Below, one piece after another: positions 1 through 5,904 of a DNA stretch of 10,285 bases (the stretch's first letter is position 1; the number at the start of each line of letters is the position of its first letter). The translations under genes and the position numbers were made by a program. The notes under the pieces are model-generated. The model was not told the origin of the DNA and ran no database searches. It was given only the letters and a program-made list of their open reading frames with translations. This DNA comes from Candidatus Pacearchaeota archaeon (GTDB lineage Archaea; Nanoarchaeota; Nanoarchaeia; Pacearchaeales; GW2011-AR1). The DNA lies in NCBI GenBank assembly GCA_002690445.1, contig NZER01000364.1, positions 1-10,285 of the forward strand, written 5' to 3'.

Positions 1-6
1 TGGGTC

Positions 7-25
7 TCGAGGTGAATAACCTCGA
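7..25. repeat. Short perfect hairpin at the window edge
   Basis: TCGAGGT (7-13) and ACCTCGA (19-25) form a seven-base-pair stem with a five-base loop. Nothing else in the first 80 bases looks coding. The unit continues past the left edge of the window, so it could be part of a terminator or another palindromic repeat. No tRNA cloverleaf can be built around it. Confidence 0.35.
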
Positions 26-71
26 ATTAGTGGGAATCTCTGAAAAATTCTAAAAACCATTAAAGAATTAC

Positions 72-107
72 AAAAACTCATCGGAGATACTCGCTTAGTA
101 TACCTCC
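72..107 (-). terminator. Candidate terminator after the 160-residue membrane protein gene
   Basis: On the minus strand, 24 bases after the stop codon at 131-133, GGAGGTATACT pairs with AGTATCTCC (83-107, one bulged base) around a five-base loop. A run of five T follows a few bases later (complement of 72-76). A hairpin plus a T-run fits an archaeal terminator. The assignment rests only on position and structure. Confidence 0.4.
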
Positions 108-130
108 CCTTCTTTTCAAACTTCAACTTC

Positions 131-613
131 CTACTCATTTTCGCAAGGTTCTAAATTCACTTCATCAGCAACATCACACGTTTTCTCTACCTGTCCTATC
201 TGGACCACCGGGAATATATTAATAGAAGACGCATCTAAAAAATTGATATCATCTAAAAAATAAAGTTTCTTACTATCAGAATCAAGTTCAGGAGATAAAA
301 TCTTCCCTGCATAATGTGAATTATTTTCAAAAACCACCCCATACCCCAGATATACAAGATTAAATTCTTTTGATCCTCTTTCCAACTCTATTAGAATTCT
401 GCCATCAGAAGCTATGCAAGTAGATCCCGAGGTTTCAATTGATAAATCTAGAACTGCATTTAAGCACTTATTAATTGATCTTCTTTCTTGTGCAGTCCAA
501 AAATTGTCTTTAGCAACATAATAATAAACACCCCCAATAAAAATTAGAATAACCAATGAAACAATCAAAATAATTACCCACTTTTTATTAGAACCCCCCT
601 TCTTTTCATTCAT
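131..613 (-). CDS. Small membrane-anchored protein with four-cysteine extracytoplasmic domain, unknown function
   Basis: A 160-residue protein that I do not recognise. It opens with a short basic segment (MNEKKGGSNKK), then one long hydrophobic helix at about residues 12-34 ending in aromatics (YYY). About 125 polar residues follow, probably outside the cell by the positive-inside rule. Cysteines at 50, 66, 146 and 157 could make two disulfides. The KKGG plus hydrophobic start slightly resembles a type IV pilin, but there is no Gln or Glu in the +1/+5 pattern, so I do not call it one. The ATG is supported by a TATA box 22-29 bases upstream (635-642). The gene begins 38 bases after the secreted Cys-rich protein gene ends but has its own promoter. 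Both products would sit at the cell surface, which hints at a shared role and no more. Confidence 0.75.
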   Translation of the reverse strand: MNEKKGGSNKKWVIILIVSLVILIFIGGVYYYVAKDNFWTAQERRSINKCLNAVLDLSIETSGSTCIASDGRILIELERGSKEFNLVYLGYGVVFENNSHYAGKILSPELDSDSKKLYFLDDINFLDASSINIFPVVQIGQVEKTCDVADEVNLEPCENE

Positions 614-634
614 AAATCAATCAAGAAAAACTAG

Positions 635-642
635 TTTAAATA
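635..642 (-). promoter_or_regulatory. TATA box of the 160-residue membrane protein gene
   Basis: TATTTAAA on the minus strand, 22-29 bases before the ATG at 613. In archaea transcription starts about 25 bases after the TATA box, so the transcript would be nearly or fully leaderless. The same spacing recurs at five other genes here, which raises confidence. Confidence 0.55.
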
Positions 643-651
643 ATTAGTTAT

Positions 652-2292
652 TTAACCAAACAACTTCCTAAACCAATTAAGAATCCTCTTTAACAAACCA
701 GCAGAAACACATTCACTATCAATACACACATTACTGTCGCATTCAAAATTATTGTCGCAATTTTCCTCTGCTTGTTTTTGCTCAGCCCATTCTAAATCTT
801 CAGAACAATAATTTGATTTTTTCCGATACATCATCGGATAACATTTATTATCTAACTCGCAACCCATACAAGTATACATCACCTTATTCACTTTATCAGA
901 TTCAGGAATCTTCACAGGCTTCTCACCTTCTTCAACTTCAATTACCTCCCCTGTCCCAAGACACACACCCTCCCCGCACCCAAACTCACATTCTAAATGA
1001 GTTGTCTGGATATACCCTTCCTCATCACAATAATGTTCAACTAATTCATTACCTTGTAAACAAGCATCTTTTCCACCAGTTCTTATTCTTAAATCCCTGC
1101 TCGGATCATCAGCAGAAGAATATCTCCTAAAACCAAACGTATGCGCCTGCTCAAAAAAATCTCTGCCACCATCAGGATCAGAACATAAACTTTTAATCGC
1201 CCCCTCACTATACCCACTATAACACCTATCTGTCTTCTGATCCCAATAATCATCTGGATCATCTAAGCATAAATCCATATTATCCCCTGCTTCTGGCTCT
1301 AACTCACCACTCCTTATGCATTTCCCACCCCCACAACCACTTGAACAATCAATATACTCTTTATCAAGATAACCATCACTCCCGCACAAATATTCTAAAA
1401 CTTGCCCTCCCAAGGGATTTGTATCAACACAAACATCATGAAAAGTCTGCTTCAAAGAAGGATATGTTTTTTCAGCTGCATAAACATTTCCCGCAGTAAA
1501 CTCATCCCTACCATCACTATCAGTGCACAAACCTTCTGTATCTGCTGTAACTTGAATAGAAGCAGCAACCTCACAAATTTGTTCAGTAATGCCCTCCCTA
1601 ATTACTGGGGCAATTTCGATCTTTGCATTTGTCACTCCCTTAAACGCCGAGTTCTCAAATGTAAAAACTCTCTCCCAATTTGGCTGGAAATCGTAATACT
1701 CTATCTTTGTATAAGTATTCCCGTTAGCTGTTACAAATATCTTAGTACCAACTAAATCCAAACTCGAAGGATATGCTCCTGCCAAAACATGAATAGTCAC
1801 TTTTCCCGCATCTGAATACAGCTGAGTATAATCCCCTGAAGTTTCAATACCTATATACGGTACTATATCCGAACAACCAGATTCAAAATAACTATCAAAT
1901 CTCTTCAGTGCTTCCCTAAAATCACCATCTGCTAATTCCGACACCTGAAAGATAACATTTCCGTTTGCAAGATGTTTTCCAATCAAAAACTGATTAACAT
2001 CTACAGACAAAATAATATCTTCATCAGAGGCGTTATTAGATAAAAATATAATAGCTTTATTATTTCTAAAATAAACCGATAATGCATCTTCCAATTTTTG
2101 CTTATCTAAATCAGAAACCTGAAAAGATTCAAAAGATAATCCCTTATCAGTTGCTGCCCACGACTGCAGATTTGCTGAGTTCACTGCATTTTGAACAGCT
2201 GCACCATCATCATAAAATGTATAATAATTACTAGCACTCACAACCCCAACGAAAAACAATCCCAACAACAAACACAACAATAACTTTTTCAT
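652..2292 (-). CDS. Secreted cysteine-rich surface protein with duplicated Cys module and C-terminal amphipathic tail
   Basis: A 546-residue exported protein. Residues 1-20 (MKKLLLCLLLGLFFVGVVSA) are a clear Sec signal peptide. Residues 21-240 form an N-terminal domain with few cysteines. Two related modules follow, residues 256-325 and 370-444, each with a C-D-x-DG-rich opening, a D-[VA]-C, a [YH]-[LY]-C and then three cysteines at exactly 13, 4 and 5 spacing (C303/316/320/325 and C422/435/439/444). A CMGC segment (475-478) and a knot-like ending C512-x5-C-x4-C-x4-C precede a basic, aromatic tail, LLKRILNWFRKLFG. Such GC-x3-C repeats and W/F-rich amphipathic tails are familiar from DPANN surface proteins, whose function is unknown; adhesion or host contact is a guess. 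The ATG has a TATA box 22-29 bases upstream and a weak GGGGAG before it. Confidence 0.85.
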   Translation of the reverse strand: MKKLLLCLLLGLFFVGVVSASNYYTFYDDGAAVQNAVNSANLQSWAATDKGLSFESFQVSDLDKQKLEDALSVYFRNNKAIIFLSNNASDEDIILSVDVNQFLIGKHLANGNVIFQVSELADGDFREALKRFDSYFESGCSDIVPYIGIETSGDYTQLYSDAGKVTIHVLAGAYPSSLDLVGTKIFVTANGNTYTKIEYYDFQPNWERVFTFENSAFKGVTNAKIEIAPVIREGITEQICEVAASIQVTADTEGLCTDSDGRDEFTAGNVYAAEKTYPSLKQTFHDVCVDTNPLGGQVLEYLCGSDGYLDKEYIDCSSGCGGGKCIRSGELEPEAGDNMDLCLDDPDDYWDQKTDRCYSGYSEGAIKSLCSDPDGGRDFFEQAHTFGFRRYSSADDPSRDLRIRTGGKDACLQGNELVEHYCDEEGYIQTTHLECEFGCGEGVCLGTGEVIEVEEGEKPVKIPESDKVNKVMYTCMGCELDNKCYPMMYRKKSNYCSEDLEWAEQKQAEENCDNNFECDSNVCIDSECVSAGLLKRILNWFRKLFG

Positions 2293-2313
2293 AACTCCCC
2301 TAGTAATCCCACA

Positions 2314-2321
2314 TATTTAAA
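2314..2321 (-). promoter_or_regulatory. TATA box of the secreted Cys-rich protein gene
   Basis: TTTAAATA on the minus strand, 22-29 bases before the ATG at 2292. The spacing predicts a start site at or next to the ATG. Confidence 0.55.
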
Positions 2322-2415
2322 CCTACTCCAAGGTGTGAAATCACTATTGTACATTTATTGAGAGAATAAAAAAGCATATTTGAAAAGATTTTCTCCTCCC
2401 ATCTTTTCTATTTGT

Positions 2416-2639
2416 GGCGCCAGTCAAATCCTTATAAAACGGTGATTTTTCTGAACTAACTAATTGTCGCATCGCGACGGGATGGGTGGGCGAGCAATTC
2501 GCTTTTTTCCGAACATGTAAGGAAAACATGGAACATCTTTGATGTTACTTTTGCCCTATCTTTTCTTTGACCGGCAAGAGCAAATCGCGAGTTGGGATAT
2601 TTCAGAAAAATCGCAAAATAAGAGGATTTGACTGGCGCC
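2416..2639. repeat. 224-bp imperfect palindromic element (MITE- or REP-like)
   Basis: This fills most of the 390-bp gap between the RelA-like gene and the secreted protein gene. The outer arms GGCGCCAGTCAAATCCT (2416-2432) and their perfect complement (2623-2639) are 17 bp. Inside, GATTTTTCTGAA (2444-2455) pairs with 2601-2612. Further in are a GTCGC/GCGAC hairpin (2466-2478), a left-arm family motif (2484-2506), a small AACATC/GATGTT hairpin near 2530-2545, and a right-arm family motif (2576-2596). The CTGAACTAA...GGGATATTTCAG inner frame recurs at 7376-7436. No protein of useful length is encoded. It could also act as a terminator for the RelA-like gene, which ends 43 bases away. Confidence 0.75.
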
Positions 2640-2682
2640 CTATTCATCAAAAGATGTCGAATTAATTATAGTCTTACTTATC

Positions 2683-3756
2683 TTACTTAGCTTTATCTAT
2701 AACCTGCTGAAGCTTTTCTAAAAATTCTCCACTATCTACAAAATAATTTGGGTATGCTTTTTTTAAATCATTTGTTGTATCTGCACCAACAAGAACAACA
2801 TCATATGTTTTTTTCCCCTGATTTCTTTTTTCAGCCTGGTCATAATCTGAGATAGCCACCTTTTCTTGTTCTTTAGTATAAGCTCTTAAATTAAGTCTCC
2901 CTTCTCCAACATCTAATTCTAGAAGGAAAAATTGAACCCTTGGTTTTTCTTTAGTTACCTCTTGAAAAACCTTAACTGCGTGAGTCCATCCTTCCATTAC
3001 CTTAATAACCTGTAATTTCCCTTCTTGTGCTTTAATCTGAGAATATAATTCTTTTTTATTTCTAGGAGTTCCAGGAATTGTTGGAGTTCTCTCCATTATA
3101 GCAAATGCAGAACTTACTAATCTAAAAAAATCTATCCATTCTTTCTGACCTTCATTAGATTTTATAGCTTGTCTTGTAAAAAAATCTACTATTTCAATTG
3201 CAGTTGCCCATAAGTGCTGTAATTTAGATCTTATTTGAACTTCTACTAACAAATCATTAAAATCTTTTTTACCTTCTTTATCACTATTATATCTATAAAT
3301 TATATGGATACTCCTATATCCATCTTTTTTTGGCATCATCATGTAATCTTTTTCATTTACCTTAAGATGTTTAATATGACCCTTAAGATAATGTTTTTCA
3401 TATAATTCTCTTGCTTGTGTTATAGTCGGCATAACAACTCTGCATCCAGCAATATCCTGCATCTGAGATAATTTCATTGTTGGTTTATTGCCCTGATAGA
3501 CTCTTTGTAGTTTCTTAATAATTGAAGGAAGTCTTTTCAATCTCTGGACAGCAAATGCATCATTATCAATTTTTTCAGAAACATTCTTTAATCTTTTCTT
3601 AAATATATGCATAGGATATCTATGAATAGCTCTCCAATTATCTAATATGCCAATGGCCTTGTTTCTATCTTCTTCAGAGCTTGTCTCATTAATCAAGATA
3701 TTTCCAGCCCAGTCTACTTTTTTCTTACTATATCCTTCTGGTTTTGTCCATTCCAT
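2683..3756 (-). CDS. Stand-alone RelA/SpoT-domain (p)ppGpp synthetase-like protein
   Basis: A 357-residue protein related to bacterial RelA/SpoT-domain proteins that begin MEW-x-P and carry an NNWR-like motif (here DNWRAIHRYP, 39-48). The synthetase fold spans about residues 65-195: RLKRLPSI (72-79), QDIAGCR with D101 and R106, DGYRSIH (145-151) and VEVQIRSKLQHLWA with E172, Q174, R176 and H181. These match the ATP/GTP-binding and catalytic positions of the family, so pyrophosphate transfer to a nucleotide or RNA is plausible. There is no HD hydrolase domain and no TGS or ACT domain. A C-terminal region (about 250-357) ends with AYPNYFVDSGEFL, also typical of this family. Relatives include alarmone synthetases and toxic or antiphage small synthetases; which applies is not visible. 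It follows the Fic gene on the same strand, with its own promoter overlapped by TGCGCA boxes. (p)ppGpp enzymes are rare in archaea, so lateral origin is likely. Confidence 0.88.
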   Translation of the reverse strand: MEWTKPEGYSKKKVDWAGNILINETSSEEDRNKAIGILDNWRAIHRYPMHIFKKRLKNVSEKIDNDAFAVQRLKRLPSIIKKLQRVYQGNKPTMKLSQMQDIAGCRVVMPTITQARELYEKHYLKGHIKHLKVNEKDYMMMPKKDGYRSIHIIYRYNSDKEGKKDFNDLLVEVQIRSKLQHLWATAIEIVDFFTRQAIKSNEGQKEWIDFFRLVSSAFAIMERTPTIPGTPRNKKELYSQIKAQEGKLQVIKVMEGWTHAVKVFQEVTKEKPRVQFFLLELDVGEGRLNLRAYTKEQEKVAISDYDQAEKRNQGKKTYDVVLVGADTTNDLKKAYPNYFVDSGEFLEKLQQVIDKAK

Positions 3757-3762
3757 ATTATA

Positions 3763-3882
3763 TTGCGCATTTTATACTATTTAAATCTTTCTTTTGCGCA
3801 ACAATTTTACACGTAAAATTACTATTTTTAGCATAAAACTCATTTTTGCGCATAAAATTAGGCAATTATCCTACTTTTGCGC
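3763..3882. promoter_or_regulatory. Four TGCGC boxes with 31-52-31 bp spacing upstream of the RelA-like gene
   Basis: TTGCGC occurs at 3763-3768, 3794-3799, 3846-3851 and 3877-3882. Three copies continue to the palindrome TGCGCA and the fourth reads TGCGCT. Starts are 31, 52 and 31 bp apart, close to 3, 5 and 3 turns of B-DNA, so all would face one side of the helix. The first copy lies between the TATA box (3778-3785) and the ATG (3756), where a bound repressor would block initiation. This is an inferred operator; no regulator gene lies beside it in the window. Confidence 0.45.
3778..3785 (-). promoter_or_regulatory. TATA box of the RelA-like gene
   Basis: TTTAAATA on the minus strand, 22-29 bases before the ATG at 3756, predicting a leaderless transcript. 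It lies between the first and second TGCGCA boxes. Confidence 0.55.
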
Positions 3883-3939
3883 TATCAAAATTGCAACAAA
3901 TCTTTTTCTTACTAATTAGGGAAATTTCTCTAAAAATTG

Positions 3940-3960
3940 TCTTTTGCTGTAAGCAAAAGA
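3940..3960 (-). terminator. Candidate terminator after the Fic gene
   Basis: TCTTTTGC and GCAAAAGA form an eight-base-pair stem with a five-base loop, starting eight bases after the Fic stop codon (3969-3971). On the minus strand a T-run (complement of 3932-3936) follows four bases later. It would separate the Fic transcript from the RelA-like gene, which agrees with the latter having its own TATA box. Confidence 0.5.
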
Positions 3961-3968
3961 GTTAGGAA

Positions 3969-4853
3969 TCATAAATATTTCTTATATTCTTTAAGATACT
4001 TTTTAAAAAACCATTGCAAAAATATACCTTCATTTCCTTTTACCTGAGATCTCTCTAATGCATTGTAATAACTATTCCTATTCCCATACTCAATATCTAA
4101 TAATGGAAATTTATGTTTTTTTAATATAAAATTCATCATTATTCTTGAAATCCTACCATTTCCATCCCCAAAAGGATGAATTGTAACAAATTTTAAATGA
4201 ACCAATCCTGCCAATTCTACTGGATTAATTTTATTCTTAATCTGATTGTACCATTGAAAAAACTCTCTTAATAACAATTCTAATTCTATTGCCAAAGGAG
4301 GAGTAAATTTTGATCTTGCAATTCCAACTTGGTGTATTCTTATCTTACCTGCAATATCTGGTTTTGTTTGTTCAAGTAATTTTTTATTCCAATCCATAAT
4401 TATTCTTAAGTTTAGATCTTTTTTGTATTCCATCATATTTTCAAATACTTTTTGATGTGCTTCTGCCTCTTTAACATCCCTTAATGGTTTAGAACTCGGA
4501 GTTATTCCTCTTTCAATTAAATCTGCTGTTTCCTTAAGACTTAAAGTAGAACCTTCAATTCTTTGGGAATTATATGTAAATTTAATTCCAAAATTCTCCA
4601 ATTCCTTTTCTTTTAAAGATTTTGGAATCTCTTTTTGCTCTTTTAAATAGTTATTTTTAATATTATTTATTTTTTTTAGAAATTTTTCCTTATAGAAATC
4701 ATTCATGAGATTTTTCTTTAATTTATCTATATCTTTTGGGATCTCCTTTCCCAAATAAGAGTAGACTCCTTTTACTTTCTTTCCCTCCCGATAATTATGA
4801 AAAAGATAGTAATATATCTGTTTTCCTTTCTTTACTTTTTTAATTTCTACCAT
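3969..4853 (-). CDS. Fic-domain protein (probable AMP transferase with built-in inhibitory helix)
   Basis: A 294-residue Fic protein. The catalytic loop HPFGDGNGR is complete at residues 226-234: H226 is the general base, D230 the metal ligand, and N232 and R234 bind the nucleotide phosphates. A class II style inhibitory motif, S-x3-E-G (S96-E100-G101 in NSQRIEGST), lies ahead of the Fic core, so self-inhibition is expected. The family usually transfers AMP from ATP to a Ser, Thr or Tyr of a target protein; the target is unknown here. Residues 1-40 form a basic, tyrosine-rich, probably beta-stranded N-terminus (KGKQIYYYLFHNYREGKK), with a lysine-rich helical linker at about 43-85. The gene has its own TATA box and a hairpin after it. 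It lies 212 bp upstream of the RelA-like gene on the same strand. Regulator, toxin or defence roles are all possible. Confidence 0.9.
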   Translation of the reverse strand: MVEIKKVKKGKQIYYYLFHNYREGKKVKGVYSYLGKEIPKDIDKLKKNLMNDFYKEKFLKKINNIKNNYLKEQKEIPKSLKEKELENFGIKFTYNSQRIEGSTLSLKETADLIERGITPSSKPLRDVKEAEAHQKVFENMMEYKKDLNLRIIMDWNKKLLEQTKPDIAGKIRIHQVGIARSKFTPPLAIELELLLREFFQWYNQIKNKINPVELAGLVHLKFVTIHPFGDGNGRISRIMMNFILKKHKFPLLDIEYGNRNSYYNALERSQVKGNEGIFLQWFFKKYLKEYKKYL

Positions 4854-4874
4854 TTTATTCCTTATACCTACATA

Positions 4875-4882
4875 TTTATAAA
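4875..4882 (-). promoter_or_regulatory. TATA box of the Fic gene
   Basis: TTTATAAA, which is its own reverse complement, lies 22-29 bases before the ATG at 4853, with a purine-rich AAAGA just upstream that suits a TFB recognition element. The spacing predicts a leaderless transcript. Confidence 0.6.
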
Positions 4883-4967
4883 TCTTTTGTTTTTTAGCAT
4901 AATGTAGGGGTAATATATCTAAGAACTATTTATTGTATGCCCCCACTCTCGGACAAAAATTATAAAT

Positions 4968-5090
4968 ACCCCACCACCCGCCCCACCCCACCAACCCCCC
5001 CCACCGCCAAACAACCCCCACCACCCCCACCAACCAACCCACCACCCCCCAACCCCCACCAACCAACCCATCACCCACCACCTAATAACG
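4968..5090. repeat. A/C-only tract (G/T-rich, quadruplex-prone on the minus strand) downstream of the pilus cluster
   Basis: About 120 bases that are almost only C and A on the plus strand, including a run of eight C (4995-5002). CCCCCACCAACCAACCCA is repeated exactly at 5024-5041 and 5053-5070. On the minus strand it starts in the last codons of TadC-like protein 2 (LLGGG, stop at 5071-5073) and continues into the 3' untranslated region. The complement of 4969-4989 has four runs of at least three G with loops under four bases, a textbook quadruplex pattern. It ends at an AT-rich segment (4955-4968). The role is unknown: a 3'-end structure, a transcription stop or plain repeat expansion are possible. 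Confidence 0.7.
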
Positions 5091-5904
5091 CCTTCGCCCC
5101 CGTAGTCACCAGCAAAGTAATAGCCAGCAAAATAAAAGAATGTTTTATCCCATCCATAACACTCCCCTCAGCAATCTTCCCAATCACAAGCCCTGCAAAA
5201 GCAGACTGAACAAGAAGCATAATAAACAACGGCAAAGCAAACGTATCCGGACTCACCGCCGCCACCTTCACACCAAGCCCCCCATCTACACCAGCCAAAC
5301 CTGCAGTTAACGGCAAAATCTTAAATTCCAAAACAAGCATAATAATAATAAAAACAAAAAAGATAATATAACCCTGCACAATCAAATTAGAAACAGCTGA
5401 CTTTCTCTCTTTTTTCAAATCCTCAATCTGATTAACCGACCGAGCAACAGAATTCAAAATAGTATCAATCCGCCCGCCCGCCCGCTCTGCCTCTGAAATC
5501 AACCCCACTGCCCGATAAACAACACGGCTCTTTGTATCCTTAGCAAAAGTCAACAAAGCTGCATTCAAGGTAATCCCGACAGAAAGCTGATTCGCCAGCT
5601 TCTTCACATGCACACTCAGCTCCCCATAATTCCTATTCTTCAAATTCATAATCCCCTTGCTTATCGGAGTCCCCGCTCTAACATTCTCAACCAAATCCCG
5701 CACAAACTCCAAAAATCTCTCCTCTTTCTCCTTTTGCCTGCCCTGCGAAACCATAATCGCAACAACAAACGGAAGAGCAGAAATAATAAGAGCCAGCACA
5801 ACCAAAAACCAAAATATCATCTCCCCCCTAAAAAAAATAAACCCAACTGCAACTATCAAAATCCCAAGCACCAATCCCAAAAAGTTTTTCTTTTCTAATT
5901 CCAT
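5071..5904 (-). CDS. FlaJ/TadC-like type IV pilus membrane platform protein 2
   Basis: A 277-residue inner platform protein of the type II secretion F (GspF/TadC/FlaJ) superfamily, which sits in the cytoplasmic membrane and couples the ATPase to pilin assembly. Two membrane helices (about 8-25 and 29-52) are followed by a cytoplasmic helical domain (about 63-165, with FLEFVRDLVENVRAGTPISKGI and EAERAGGRIDTIL, both typical), then helices at about 173-195, 222-242 and 254-270. I chose the ATG at 5902-5904 because it overlaps the stop of TadC-like protein 1 in TAATG, a usual sign of translational coupling. A TTG seven codons upstream is less likely. The last residues (LLGGG) run into the G/T-rich tract. 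It is last in the pilus cluster. Confidence 0.85.
   Translation of the reverse strand: MELEKKNFLGLVLGILIVAVGFIFFRGEMIFWFLVVLALIISALPFVVAIMVSQGRQKEKEERFLEFVRDLVENVRAGTPISKGIMNLKNRNYGELSVHVKKLANQLSVGITLNAALLTFAKDTKSRVVYRAVGLISEAERAGGRIDTILNSVARSVNQIEDLKKERKSAVSNLIVQGYIIFFVFIIIMLVLEFKILPLTAGLAGVDGGLGVKVAAVSPDTFALPLFIMLLVQSAFAGLVIGKIAEGSVMDGIKHSFILLAITLLVTTGAKALLGGG

Noticed and set aside
1..34. Possible tRNA end at the left edge, suggested by a TCGAGGT/ACCTCGA stem
   Set aside because: The arm lacks a TTC loop and CCA-side pairing, and the adjoining bases cannot form the remaining arms.
2344..2650. Two overlapping 61- and 64-codon open frames on the minus strand
   Set aside because: Both are translations of the palindromic element in different frames, with no domain and no promoter spacing like that of the real genes.
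4937..5209. Proline-rich 90-codon frame on the plus strand
   Set aside because: It arises from the A/C tract (CCN codons) and then runs antisense through the TadC-like protein 2 gene; no TATA box or start support.
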